A stretch of 64,000 bases of DNA from Actinomadura latina NBRC 106108 (lineage in GTDB: Bacteria; Actinomycetota; Actinomycetes; Streptosporangiales; Streptosporangiaceae), in assembly GCF_001552195.1 (NCBI RefSeq), contig NZ_BCQS01000009.1, forward strand, positions 124,001 to 188,000. The letters run 5' to 3'. Both the position numbers and the translations under genes were made by a program. Under the pieces are notes generated by a model that was not told the DNA's origin, searched no databases, and saw only the letters and a program-made list of their open reading frames with translations. Below, in pieces: positions 1 through 8,480 of this stretch. Position 1 is the stretch's first letter. The number at the start of each line of letters is the position of its first letter.

Positions 1-188
1 TCGGCGCCGTCGAACACCGGGCGCAGGCTCTCGGCGTCGGCCAGGTCCGCTCGCCGGAACCCGACACTCTCGGGCACGTCTGCCTTTGCGATGTTCCGGG
101 ACGTGGCTGTCACCTTCTCGCCCGCCGCCGCGAGCGCCCGCACGAGCGCGCTGCCGACGTTCCCGGTCGCTCCGGTCACCATGATCAT
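1..188 (-). CDS. NmrA-like NAD(P)-binding oxidoreductase, 3' part cut by window edge
   Basis: The reading frame starts at an ATG at 188 and runs off the left edge. The first residues are MIMVTGATGNVGSALVRAL, containing the GxxGxxG dinucleotide-binding turn of atypical short-chain dehydrogenases (NmrA/NAD(P)H:quinone-oxidoreductase type). About 62 residues are visible; the rest lies outside the window. It is divergent from an HxlR regulator at 311, a frequent arrangement in actinomycetes in which the regulator senses an electrophile or redox signal and controls the oxidoreductase. Substrate unknown. Confidence 0.8.
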   Translation of the reverse strand, partial: MIMVTGATGNVGSALVRALAAAGEKVTATSRNIAKADVPESVGFRRADLADAESLRPVFDGA

Positions 189-256
189 GTCGTTCTCCTG
201 TCGTTTCCCGGCCGCCCGTTTCGGGCGGTCCGTTGGTGGACGCAGGCGACGCTAAC

Positions 257-295
257 ATCCTGGATATAGTAGGTACCTACAGGATAGTGACTATC
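257..295. promoter_or_regulatory. probable HxlR operator, nested palindromes
   Basis: An AT-rich island lies between the divergent genes. GTAGGTACCTAC at 269-280 is a perfect 12-bp palindrome, flanked by ATCCTG (257-262) and CAGGAT (280-285). GATAGT-G-ACTATC at 283-295 is a second inverted repeat. HxlR-family dimers bind such sites. Binding by the 311 protein is inferred from position. Confidence 0.6.
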
Positions 296-310
296 TAGAA
301 GGAGCCTTCC

Positions 311-703
311 ATGGCCGACACGGTGTGGAACGCGGAGACGGCCGCGGCCGGCCCGGAGCAGGCGTGCCCGATCGCCCCGGTGGTCGACATCGTGTTCAGC
401 CGGTGGACCACCCCCATTCTGTGGACGCTCCACCAGGACGGTCGGCAGCGCTTCGTCGAGCTGCAACGGCGGATCGCCACGATCACCCCGAAGGTGCTGA
501 CCCAGCGCCTGCGGCAGCTCGAACGCGACGGCCTGGTCGTGCGCACCTACCACCCCGAGGTCCCGCCCCGGGTCGAGTACGAGATCAGCGACCTAGGCCG
601 CAGCCTCGCCCCGCTGTTCGCTCACCTCGCCGAATGGGCCGCCGACAACCTCGACCAGGTCGATCAGGCCCGGCGCGACTACGACAACGCCTTGACCCAC
701 TAG
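311..703 (+). CDS. HxlR family winged-helix transcriptional regulator
   Basis: 130 aa, the usual HxlR length. The N-terminal CPIAPVVDIVFSRWTTPILW carries the conserved cysteine (Cys19) that in characterised relatives such as HypR senses electrophiles or oxidants; it is followed by the winged helix ITPKVLTQRLRQLERDGLVVR and the wing PRVEYEISDLG. The ATG at 311 is preceded by AAGGAG at 299. It is divergent from the NmrA-like gene, with palindromes in between, so autoregulation and control of that gene are likely. The inducer cannot be read from sequence. Confidence 0.88.
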   Translation: MADTVWNAETAAAGPEQACPIAPVVDIVFSRWTTPILWTLHQDGRQRFVELQRRIATITPKVLTQRLRQLERDGLVVRTYHPEVPPRVEYEISDLGRSLAPLFAHLAEWAADNLDQVDQARRDYDNALTH

Positions 704-749
704 TTCGCTCGCACGCCCTTGCACTGCGCGTCGTCCGGTTGGGGGATCG

Positions 750-1217
750 TCAGTCGGTCCGGGCGCGGAGGCTCCGCACCAGGACAGGGATCATCACCGT
801 CGCGGGGACGAGGTGCAGCCCGAGGAGGGCGATGGTGGTGGCGGTGTTCGCCCCGGAGAGGAAGGGCGGGATCAACGAGATCGCGGTCAGCGACACCGCC
901 GTCCACACGAATCGCGCGGCGGGGCGAGCGCTCCAGCGGAGAAGCGCGGCGGCGATGGCGATGCCCACGACCGAGAAGAAGCCGGTCACCACGGCGAACC
1001 CCGGCAACGGGATCGACTCGCCGCCGTCGGGGATCTCGAAGTCGACGCCGGCGGCCTGGACGAGCGCAGCGGCGAGGGTGGTGGCCGCCACCGCCGCGAG
1101 CGCGGCGGCCAAGCCGGTGCCGGCGAGCCCGCGGAACCGGTAGGGGCGGCTGGTCCGGCCCGATGCCGGGCCTGCGACGACCCCGGTGTCATTCATGCTG
1201 TTCAAGGTGTCCTCCAT
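750..1217 (-). CDS. DUF6069 family membrane protein
   Basis: A small polytopic membrane protein with about four hydrophobic segments: GLAAALAAVAATTLAAALV, the segment around GFAVVTGFFSVVGIAIAAAL, FVWTAVSLTAISLIPPFL and the last one around LLGLHLVPATVMIPVL. This pattern fits the DUF6069 family of unknown function. Two ATG starts are possible, at 1217 and 1196; the family-like sequence begins just after the second. The frame is open upstream without a stop into a cupin-like stretch, so it could be expressed as part of a longer protein. It lies downstream of an ECF sigma gene on the same strand. Confidence 0.72.
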   Translation of the reverse strand: MEDTLNSMNDTGVVAGPASGRTSRPYRFRGLAGTGLAAALAAVAATTLAAALVQAAGVDFEIPDGGESIPLPGFAVVTGFFSVVGIAIAAALLRWSARPAARFVWTAVSLTAISLIPPFLSGANTATTIALLGLHLVPATVMIPVLVRSLRARTD

Positions 1218-1496
1218 CGTTCGGTGACTGGCGTGGGGGTGTGTGGAGTGGCGTGTGCGGGTTCTGGCCGTGGGGGTGATCATGCGCACCGTCGCCGTGC
1301 GGCGGCCGGGGTTGCGCAGGGCGCGGACGCCGGTGCCGCGGAGCCAGAACCCGGCGTCGCGTCCCAGGACCGGCCCGGGTTCGCCGCCGCGCAGCTCCAG
1401 CTGCACCCGCCCGCGGGTGACGACGCCGAACGCGTCGTGCCACTCGTCCGCGTCCACCGCGACCCGCGCGCCGCCGCGCAGCGCGAGCGTCCGCAC
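1218..1496 (-). CDS. cupin-like stretch in frame with DUF6069
   Basis: A GTG at 1496, just inside the 3' end of the sigma gene (stop at 1502), opens a frame of about 75 cupin-like residues: DEWHDAFGVVTRGRVQLELR, then GFWLRGTGVRALRNPGRRTA. Single-cupin proteins of this type often follow sigma factors. No stop codon separates it from the DUF6069 protein. The linker is rich in Thr, Arg, His and Pro and looks non-functional, so a lost stop codon is as likely as a genuine fusion. Confidence 0.45.
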
Positions 1497-1501
1497 CGGG
1501 A

Positions 1502-2515
1502 CTACTCCGTGCCGTCCGCCGGCAGGCGCTCCGGCAGCCCGAGCCGGGGGAACTGGTCGTCGTGGAAGATGACGATCTCGGTGATCGCGCCGCCGGTGAC
1601 ACGCAGGACGTCGATCGTCAGCGGCAGGTACGCGCCCTCCCGCTCCCGCCAGAGGTAGAAGGCGACGGCGGGCTGCCGGTTCACGGAGGTCGGGACGGCG
1701 CGCAGGCCCGTCATGCCCTCGAAGCCGTCCTCGACCCAGTCGTTCACCACAGCGTCGCGGCCCACGCACAGGCCCGGCGTGGGCGGCATCGAGCAGCGGA
1801 CGTCGTCGCGCAGCATCGCGGCGAGCCTGCCGATGTCGGTGGCCACGCTGGCGTCGGTGAAGCGGCGCACCAGCTCGCGGGTCCCGGCGTCGTCCTCGCC
1901 GCCGGTCCAGTCCTGCCGCTCGGCGGGCAGGTGCTCCCGCATGCCGGCGCGGGCTCGCTGCAGCGCGCTGTTCACCGAGTTGACCGAGTCCCCGAGGAGC
2001 TCCGCGACGTCCTTCGCCGGCCAGCCGAGCACGTCCCGCAGGATCAGCACGGCCCGCGGGCGCGGCGCGAGGTGCTGGACCGCGACCAGGTAGGCCAGCT
2101 CGATCGTCTCCCGCGCGACGGCGACGCTCTCCGGCTCGTCCGCGTCGCCCGCGGGCAACTCGTCCAGCAGCCGGTCCGGGTAGGGCTGCAGCCACGGCAC
2201 CTCGCCGCCGGTCGCGGGCTCCGGGCGGCGCTTGGCGAGCAGGTCCAGGCAGGCGTTGGTGGCGATCCGGTACAGCCAGGCCCGCAACGTCGACCGCCCC
2301 TCGAAGGTCTCCCGCCGCCGCCAGGCGCGCAGGAACGTCTCCTGCACGGTGTCCTCGGCGTCCTCGAACGACCCGAGCATCCGGTAGCAGTGCACGTGCA
2401 GCTCCCGCCGGTGCCGCTCCGCCAGCCCCGAGAACGCCGGCTCGTCGACCTCGCCCAGCCCGCTTCCGCCCAGACCGCTCACGCCCAGCTCCTCCAGCCG
2501 CGTGTCCGCACCCAT
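1502..2515 (-). CDS. ECF RNA polymerase sigma factor with SnoaL-like C-terminal domain
   Basis: 337 aa from the ATG at 2515, which has GAAGGGA upstream. Region 2 is visible (HVHCYRMLGSFEDAEDTVQE, then FLRAWRRRETFEGRSTLRAW). Region 4 follows (RAVLILRDVLGWPAKDVAEL, then SVNSALQRARA). The last 130 residues form a SnoaL_2-like domain ending FHDDQFPRLGLPERLPADG. This matches the TIGR02960-like ECF group, where the fused SnoaL-like domain replaces a separate anti-sigma factor and modulates activity. No anti-sigma gene is adjacent. An upstream start at 2584 is possible but lacks a better ribosome site. Confidence 0.88.
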   Translation of the reverse strand: MGADTRLEELGVSGLGGSGLGEVDEPAFSGLAERHRRELHVHCYRMLGSFEDAEDTVQETFLRAWRRRETFEGRSTLRAWLYRIATNACLDLLAKRRPEPATGGEVPWLQPYPDRLLDELPAGDADEPESVAVARETIELAYLVAVQHLAPRPRAVLILRDVLGWPAKDVAELLGDSVNSVNSALQRARAGMREHLPAERQDWTGGEDDAGTRELVRRFTDASVATDIGRLAAMLRDDVRCSMPPTPGLCVGRDAVVNDWVEDGFEGMTGLRAVPTSVNRQPAVAFYLWREREGAYLPLTIDVLRVTGGAITEIVIFHDDQFPRLGLPERLPADGTE

Positions 2516-2686
2516 CACGTCATCCCTTCCCTCTCGTCGCGTCCCGTCGTAGGTGTGACGGCTGCGGGCGCGAGAACTCATCACCAGGGCCCGTCGGCAG
2601 GCTGAGCGGTCACGGGGTCGGCGCCGCCGAGGGCAGCGCGTAGACGCTGCTGAGAATGTCGGTGCCGTTGCCTAACCTCGTCCACG

Positions 2687-3136
2687 GAAGGGAGACAGGA
2701 TGGCCACCTGGACCTGCTCGTCCTGGTCGCGCCCATGATTCCCGCACCGGGCGAGGCGCCCGCCGACTACTGGGCCCATACGGGATACGAGGAGGAGGCG
2801 GGGGATGGCTACGACGGTACCGTCGCCCTCTTCTACCAGGACGTCCCGCCGGAGCTGGCCGCCGAGGCGCTGAAGCGGGGACGCGCGCAGTCCGAGGCCC
2901 GGCTGGGGGAACCGGCGCCGCTTGCGGCCTGGCCCGACGTCCCCACGCGGGTCCTGATCTGTCGCGACGACCGCCTCTTTCCCACGGCGTACTTGCGCCG
3001 CGTCAGCCGGGAGCGCCTCGGCATCGTCCCGGACGAGATCGACGGCGGGCACACCCCGGCGTTGAGCCGCCCGCACGAGCTGGCGGACCGCCTGGAGGCG
3101 TATGCCGCCGAGCAAGGGCTGTCCGGTGACCGCTAG
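2687..3136 (+). pseudogene. alpha/beta-hydrolase, 5'-truncated remnant
   Basis: The frame encodes the C-terminal half of a small alpha/beta hydrolase: LVLVAPMIPAPGEAPADYW, later PTRVLICRDDRLFPTAYLRR with the late-strand aspartate, and DGGHTPALSRPHELA with the catalytic His. The N-terminal half with the nucleophile elbow is missing. The frame is closed by a stop at 2651, and the only usable ATG (2735) begins in mid-domain. It resembles RutD/MenH-like esterases of about 230 residues. Most likely a non-functional fragment. Confidence 0.65.
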
Positions 3137-3209
3137 CGTCGCGGCGCTCCGTGGAAATGGACGTCCGCATGCCGCCGCTCCGTCATGGCGGGACCCGCTG
3201 GCCGACCGG

Positions 3210-4235
3210 TCACCGGCCGGGGGCGCCGGCAGGGCGGTTCACCTGGTCCTTGGACGCTCCGGAGAGCCGGGCGTAGCTGTTGACGATGGCCTCCATCTCG
3301 GCGGGGTCGATGACGTCTTCGATGCGGGAGAACCGTCGGGGGCGCGGCGTTCGACCTCGTCGATCACGTTCTCCGGCCCGCCCTTCCGGTTGCGGAGCAC
3401 GACCTCGCCGGTGACGGGCAGGCGATCGTCCTGGTAGGCGCGCAGCGCATCGGCGGGGTCGGCGTGGCGGGCCAGGTGGTCGCTGAGGTTGGCGGCGTCC
3501 AGGATGGCCTGGCCTGCGCCGTTGGACCCCATGGGATACATGGGGTGGGCCGCGTCTCCCAGTAGCGTCACCCGTCCCCGCGTCCAGGAGGGCAGGGGAT
3601 CGCGGTCGCACATCGGGAACTCGAAGCACTCCTCGGTGGCCTTGACGAGTCCGGCGTGGTCGAGGAGGGGCGTCCGGATCTGGGCGATCTGCTCGTCCAG
3701 TCGTGCCGTGTCGGCACGGCGGGACCAGTCCTGGCGCTGCGGCGCCGGGTCACCGGGCCGCCCGGTCCGCATGCAGATCGCCCAGTTGGTGAGCCTGGTG
3801 ACCGGACGCGTTCCCGCCGCGATGACCATCGAATTTCCAGAACCGAACTCCGGCCATTCGGTGGCTGCCCGCCACATCATCACGCCGTTCCAAAGCGGTG
3901 GGCCCTCGTCCGGAAAGAGGACGGCCCGCACCGCCGAGTGGATTCCGTCGGCGCCCACCAGCACATCACCGCGCACCGATGGCCTCGTCCCGCCCGCACT
4001 ATCGCTGAATTGCGCGCGCACACCGCGGGCGTCCTGCTCGAATCCGACCAGCCGGTGCCCGGTCCGCACGGCGTCGGGGCCGAGCCGCTCGCGCACCGCG
4101 CGGAGCAGCACACCGTGCAGCCGCCCGCGATGGATGCTGATCTGCGGAATATATTTCGCAGTCGACGCCTTTGTGGTGCAGCCGGAGAGCCGTTGCCAGG
4201 CCGCCGATTCCGGCGCCCACGATGATCACTCTCAT
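3210..4235 (-). pseudogene. FAD-dependent monooxygenase, internal deletion plus frameshift
   Basis: The first 31 codons give MRVIIVGAGIGGLATALRLH, a Rossmann FAD motif, up to VDCEIYSA. The sequence then jumps, in another frame, to ISIHRGRLHGVLLRAVRERL, so roughly 65-70 residues between the first strand and the conserved ISIHRG segment are gone (junction near 4160). The middle is intact (VGADGIHSAVRAV, the FAD ribityl-binding GRVTLLGDAAHPMYPMGSNG). Near 3333 a one-base loss shifts the final segment FSRIEDVIDPAEMEAIVNSY. The original was a flavin-dependent hydroxylase of about 400 aa. Three broken frames make function unlikely. Confidence 0.85.
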
Positions 4236-4340
4236 GCACGGTCCCCTCGTCCTGCGGGGTGACTGAGTTCAGCATGAGCTTGTCATCTCGGCGGGGATAC
4301 CGAAAGGGCCGGAGAGCGGCCGAAGTGGCGCCCGGCGGGC

Positions 4341-4631
4341 CTATTGCAAGGCGGCGAGGCCCTTTTCCAGGTCCTCCCTGTTCATGACCGGGTGGACGTC
4401 GATTTTCGCGCCGAGTTCCTGGAACAGCGGCTCGGCGATGGACGGGATCGTCGAAACGTCCTGCATGTCGAAGACCATGACGCAGGAGCGTCCGCCCTGG
4501 CCGGGACCGAAGTAGGCGGCCTCCGGATCGAGCCGATCGATCAGCGACCGGACGATGTCGGGGAGTCTGCCGCTCTTGACGGCCTCGTTCGAGACCTGGG
4601 TGTCCATCACTGCCGTGAGCATGACTCTCAT
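4341..4631 (-). CDS. small conserved protein, likely dimeric alpha/beta barrel
   Basis: 96 aa from ATG 4631 with GAGGAG upstream. It starts MRVMLTAVMDTQVSNEAVKS and contains PEAAYFGPGQGGRSCVMVFD and IDVHPVMNREDLEKGLAAL. Size, strand pattern and position beside a flavin monooxygenase suggest a small Dabb/monooxygenase-accessory fold; no catalytic motif is seen. It lies upstream of the broken monooxygenase on the same strand and may once have been co-transcribed with it. Confidence 0.6.
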   Translation of the reverse strand: MRVMLTAVMDTQVSNEAVKSGRLPDIVRSLIDRLDPEAAYFGPGQGGRSCVMVFDMQDVSTIPSIAEPLFQELGAKIDVHPVMNREDLEKGLAALQ

Positions 4632-4857
4632 CGCACTGCTCCTCTCGCGTCCGGGCCGGCGCGTCCCCCCTGGCCCGCGCTCAGTGGAGCCCGTTGCGAT
4701 CCCTTCCAATCTCCTGCGGTCGCCCCGCAGGAACAACCGCGGGTGCGTCTCTTCCGAGCACATTTGCGGGAGATCGCTCCGGCCGTCTCGCGTGATCTTC
4801 CCCGCCTCCGCGCCAGTAGAGTGACCCGCGCCCACCTGGCCTTACGTCCGGCGTGGG

Positions 4858-5805
4858 TCAGGCGCGGGTGAAGCGGGCCGACCAGGAGCGGAGCCGCGTG
4901 CGTAGTTCGGCGGGCTCGACCACCTGGAAGTCGGCCTCAAGCACCCCCAGGGCCAGGATGGACCACTCCAGGGATTGGGCGGTCATGCGGACGCGGCAAT
5001 GGTCGGCGTCCACCTCCTCGACGGTGCACCAGCGGCCGATGCGCTCGCGGACGGTGGCGGCCGGGGCGTCCGCCAGGACCTCGATCCGGTAGGGGCGGGG
5101 CATCTCCTTCAGGCCGCGGCGGACGAACTCGGCGGCGTCGGCGGCGGGCAGTTCGCGGGGGCGGAACCGGGCGCCGGTGGCGGACGGCGCGGTGAGCCGG
5201 TCGAGCCGGAAGGTGCGCCAGTCCTGCCGGTCGAGGTCGTAGGCGACCAGGTACCAGCGGTGCCCCAGCGGGACGAGGCGGTGCGGTTCGACGTGCCGGC
5301 CGGCCCGGTCGCCGCCGGCGGCGGCGTAGGAGAAGCGGAGGCGCTCGGCGTCCCGGCAGGCGAGCGCGATCGCGGTGAGGACGGCCGGCGCGACGGCCGT
5401 CTCCGGCGAGCCTCCCCACGTGGTGGGCACGGTCATCGCCCGGAGCGCGTCCACCTGGCGCCGCAGCCGGGCCGGCATCACCTGCGTCACCTTCGCCAGG
5501 ACCCGCACCGAAGCCTCGGCGATGCCCTCCACCTGCGTCGCGGCCTGCAGGCCGACGGCCAGCGCGACGGCCTCCTCGTCGTCGATCACCAGCGGGGGCA
5601 GGGCCGCGCCGGCCGCCAGCTGGTAGCCGCCGTCGACGCCGCGCGACGCCTCGACCGGGTAGCCCAGCGCGCGGAGCCGGTCGATGTCCCGGCGCAGGGT
5701 GCGGACGGACACGTCCAGCCGGTCGGCCAGTTCCATGCCCGGCCAGTACCGGTGCGTCTGCAGCAGCGACAGGAGACGCAGGGTCCGGGAGCTGGTGTTC
5801 GCCAT
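4858..5805 (-). CDS. YafY-type HTH/WYL-domain transcriptional regulator
   Basis: 315 aa. An N-terminal DeoR-like winged helix (TLRLLSLLQTHRYWPGMELA, LDVSVRTLRRDIDRLRALGY) is followed by a middle domain and a WYL domain (HRLVPLGHRWYLVAYDLDRQ, WRTFRLDRLTAP) and a WCX C-terminal extension (EVLADAPAATVRERIGRW). WYL regulators sense nucleotides or small ligands. It is divergent from a DinB-family gene at 5901 with 95 bp between, the usual arrangement for a YafY regulator controlling a DinB/glyoxalase-type target. Confidence 0.9.
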   Translation of the reverse strand: MANTSSRTLRLLSLLQTHRYWPGMELADRLDVSVRTLRRDIDRLRALGYPVEASRGVDGGYQLAAGAALPPLVIDDEEAVALAVGLQAATQVEGIAEASVRVLAKVTQVMPARLRRQVDALRAMTVPTTWGGSPETAVAPAVLTAIALACRDAERLRFSYAAAGGDRAGRHVEPHRLVPLGHRWYLVAYDLDRQDWRTFRLDRLTAPSATGARFRPRELPAADAAEFVRRGLKEMPRPYRIEVLADAPAATVRERIGRWCTVEEVDADHCRVRMTAQSLEWSILALGVLEADFQVVEPAELRTRLRSWSARFTRA

Positions 5806-5900
5806 GTTCCCGATTCTCTCCTTGATTCAGGACAGAAAGTGGCCGCTATGGCTCCTAGCGTGGTTCTTGCACCAAGGGGAACAGCGAAAGGCGGAGGGAC

Positions 5901-6425
5901 ATGACCATGACTGAGCAGACCACTGGTGAGCGGGCCGACCTGCTGGCGATGCTGGCCAAGCACCGGCACTTCCTGCGCTTCACCACCCGGGACCTCACCG
6001 ACGAGCAGGCCGGGCTGCGGACCACGGCGAGCGAGCTGTGCCTGGGCGGCCTCATCAAGCACGTCACCTCGTGCGAGCGGGGGTGGGGGGACTTCATCGT
6101 GGACGGCCCGTCCGCGATGGGCGACTTCACCCAGATGACCGAGGACGACTGGCAGAAGCGGGTGGACGAGTTCCGCATGCTGCCCGGCGAGACCCTCTCC
6201 GGCCTGCTCGACGCCTACGCCGAGGTCGCCCGCCGGACGGACGAGCTGGTCGCGACCCTGCCCGACCTGGACGCCGTCCAGCCGCTGCCGAAGGCGCCGT
6301 GGTTCACCGACACGCACTGGTCGGCCCGCCGGGTGCTCATCCACGTCATCGCCGAGACCGCCCAGCACGCCGGGCACGCCGACATCATCCGCGAGTCCCT
6401 GGACGGCGCGAAGAGCATGGGCTGA
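5901..6425 (+). CDS. DinB family protein (mycothiol-dependent enzyme fold)
   Basis: 174 aa with the DinB four-helix bundle. The three metal-ligand histidines fit H54 in LIKHVTSCERGWGDF and the helix ETAQHAGHADIIRESLDG. In actinomycetes this superfamily includes mycothiol-dependent maleylpyruvate isomerases and thiol transferases; mycothiol is made here, since mshA lies at 52315. The WYL regulator is divergent. The substrate is unknown. Confidence 0.85.
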   Translation: MTMTEQTTGERADLLAMLAKHRHFLRFTTRDLTDEQAGLRTTASELCLGGLIKHVTSCERGWGDFIVDGPSAMGDFTQMTEDDWQKRVDEFRMLPGETLSGLLDAYAEVARRTDELVATLPDLDAVQPLPKAPWFTDTHWSARRVLIHVIAETAQHAGHADIIRESLDGAKSMG

Positions 6426-6463
6426 CCGCGACCGCCGACGGGCCCGCCGGACGAACCTCCAGG

Positions 6464-7486
6464 TCAGCCGCGGGCCGGCTCCTTCTCCTCGCGCGGCTCC
6501 TTCTTGCGGCGCTTGCGGAGGGAGCCGGCCTTGGCCTTCTCCTCCGGATGGGCGTGGACGCGGATCAGGCTGGCGCCGGTGGTGAAGAGCAGGATCGCCA
6601 GGATCACGCCCAGTGAGAGCGGGGTCGGGACCGCCGGGATCGACTCGGTGACGTCCTCGTGCAGGAACTGCATGATCAGCTTCGCGCCGATGAACGCGAG
6701 GATCACCGACAGGCCGATCGACAGGTAGACGAGCCGTTCCAGCAGGCCCTCGATGAGGAAGTACAGGGCGCGCAGGCCGAGCAGCGCGAACGCGTTGGCG
6801 GAGAAGACGAGGAACGGGTCCTTGGTGACGCCGAACACGGCGGGGATGGAGTCCAGCGCGAACAGGACGTCCGTGCTGCCGATGGCGATGAACACCAGCA
6901 GCAGCGGCGTCATGACGCGCTGGCCGTCCTCGTGGGCGAGCATCCGCCCGCCGTGGAAGCTGTCGCTCACCGGGAGGATCTTGCGTGCGCGGCGGACGAA
7001 GAAGGTGTCCTCGACGTCGGGCTCCTCGTTGCGGTGCCGGATGAGCTGGACCGCCGTCCAGATCAGGATCAGCCCGAAGATCAGGAAGGTGAAGGAGAAC
7101 AGATTGATCGCTGCGGCGCCGACCACGATCAGGACGGCGCGCAGGACGAGCGCGGCGGCGATGCCGAACAGCAGCGTCTTCTGCTGGTACTCGTCGGGGA
7201 CCGCGAACCGGCCCATGATGATCACGAAGACGAAGAGGTTGTCGACCGACAGGCTCTTCTCGACGATCCACCCGGAGAAGTACTCGGTGCCCGCCGTCGG
7301 CCCGCCGAGCGCCCACACGGCGAGTCCGAACAGGACCGCGAGGCCGATGTAGAACACCGACCAGAACGTCGCCTCCTTGATGTGCACCGCGTGCGGGCGG
7401 CGGACGGCGACGAAGAAGTCGAGCACGAACAGCGCCACGATCAGTCCGATCGTGGCGGCCCAGGCCCATAGGGGTACATCGAGCAT
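6464..7486 (-). CDS. TerC family integral membrane protein
   Basis: 340 aa from ATG 7486 with AGGAGG upstream. Signature segments include VLDFFVAVRRPHAVHIKEAT, EKSLSVDNLFVFVIIMGRF and GSTDVLFALDSIPAVFGVTK, with the acidic residues conserved in TerC/Alx transporters. About eight transmembrane helices are predicted, with a basic tail (LRKRRKKEPREEKEP). TerC proteins act in tellurite resistance or manganese export and metalation of secreted proteins. No tellurite operon surrounds it, so a manganese role is more likely. It faces away from the gene at 7620. Confidence 0.92.
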   Translation of the reverse strand: MLDVPLWAWAATIGLIVALFVLDFFVAVRRPHAVHIKEATFWSVFYIGLAVLFGLAVWALGGPTAGTEYFSGWIVEKSLSVDNLFVFVIIMGRFAVPDEYQQKTLLFGIAAALVLRAVLIVVGAAAINLFSFTFLIFGLILIWTAVQLIRHRNEEPDVEDTFFVRRARKILPVSDSFHGGRMLAHEDGQRVMTPLLLVFIAIGSTDVLFALDSIPAVFGVTKDPFLVFSANAFALLGLRALYFLIEGLLERLVYLSIGLSVILAFIGAKLIMQFLHEDVTESIPAVPTPLSLGVILAILLFTTGASLIRVHAHPEEKAKAGSLRKRRKKEPREEKEPARG

Positions 7487-7563
7487 TCCGGCCGGCTCCT
7501 CCTGAAGGGGGCGTCCGCTGACCTATATCCGTTCTCCGGCACTTCTACCGCGCGGGGCGAAGC

Positions 7564-7581
7564 ACTCAGGGGGATCTGAGT
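7564..7581. promoter_or_regulatory. inverted repeat between terC and the divergent membrane gene
   Basis: ACTCAG-GGGGAT-CTGAGT forms 6-bp arms with a 6-nt spacer in the 133-bp divergent intergenic region. It could be a regulator site for either gene; no regulator is encoded next to it. Confidence 0.35.
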
Positions 7582-7619
7582 ACTCGCACCGATGTGGGCG
7601 GGGCGCAGGGAAAGCCATC

Positions 7620-8480
7620 ATGTCGGGCATGGACACTTCCCGCTGGCGCCCGCTCGCACTCGCCGCCAAGGCGGCCCTGGCCGTTCTCCTCGCGCTCGCC
7701 GTCGCCTTCCCCGAGTGGGACCGGTTCGCGGACAAGGCGATGGGCGTCCGCGTGGCCGCCTACCCCGCGGCCGTCATGCTCGTCACCCTCATCTGGGCGC
7801 TGCGCGGACGTGGCCGGCCCTTCCCGTGGGACATCGACCTGCTCCTGACGCTCCCGTTCCTCGTGGACGTCGCCGGGAACGCCGCCGACCTCTACGACAC
7901 GGTCACCTGGTTCGACGACGCCTGCCACTTCGGCAACTGGGCCCTGCTGAGCGCCGCCGCCGGCGTCGCCCTCCGCCGCTGGGGCGGCCTCAAGCCATGG
8001 GCGCTGGCGCTGAGCTGCGCCGGAGTGGGCGCCGTCGCGGCGATCCTGTGGGAGTTCTTCGAGTACGGCGTCTTCATCCTCGACACCCCCGAAACCGTCA
8101 CGATCTACCGCGACACGATCGGCGACCTCATGCTCGGCCTCGCCGGCTCCACCGTCGCCGGTCTGCTCGTCGCCGCCCTGGCCCGCCGCGCCGGTACCCG
8201 CGCTGTGCCCCGCCCGGCCGCTCACGGCCGCGGCGTCATGCGGGGGCTGAGCCTGGACACGACCGTCTACCTCGCCTGGGACGGGTCAGTAGACGAGCGC
8301 CTGGACGCCGTCGAGCGTGATCTCCTCGACGAAGGTCGGGGCGCCGGCGATGCGGATGCCGGGCAGGACGTCGTCCGGGCCGATGTCGCGGCGGGCCGCG
8401 CACTGGGTGCAGAGGGTGACGCGTCCCGCGGCGAGGACGACGGCGAGAAGGTCGTCCAGGGGAGTGGAGTGCGCCAGTGA
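7620..8480 (+). CDS. DUF2238-like polytopic membrane protein with long antisense tail
   Basis: 286 aa as the frame stands. Residues 10-200 carry about six transmembrane segments and the motifs WFDDACHFGNWALLSAAAG and AILWEFFEYGVFILDTPETV, then DTIGDLMLGLAGSTVAGLLV. The YjdF/DUF2238 family has this DxxxH and WExxE pattern. Relatives normally end shortly after the last helix (about residue 205). Here no stop occurs until 8480, and the last 65 codons lie antisense to the DsrE gene. Function is unknown, possibly a metal-dependent membrane enzyme. Confidence 0.78.
   Translation: MSGMDTSRWRPLALAAKAALAVLLALAVAFPEWDRFADKAMGVRVAAYPAAVMLVTLIWALRGRGRPFPWDIDLLLTLPFLVDVAGNAADLYDTVTWFDDACHFGNWALLSAAAGVALRRWGGLKPWALALSCAGVGAVAAILWEFFEYGVFILDTPETVTIYRDTIGDLMLGLAGSTVAGLLVAALARRAGTRAVPRPAAHGRGVMRGLSLDTTVYLAWDGSVDERLDAVERDLLDEGRGAGDADAGQDVVRADVAAGRALGAEGDASRGEDDGEKVVQGSGVRQ

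Noticed and set aside
7487..7619. Manganese riboswitch upstream of terC
   Set aside because: No yybP-ykoY consensus helices; only a 6-bp inverted repeat.
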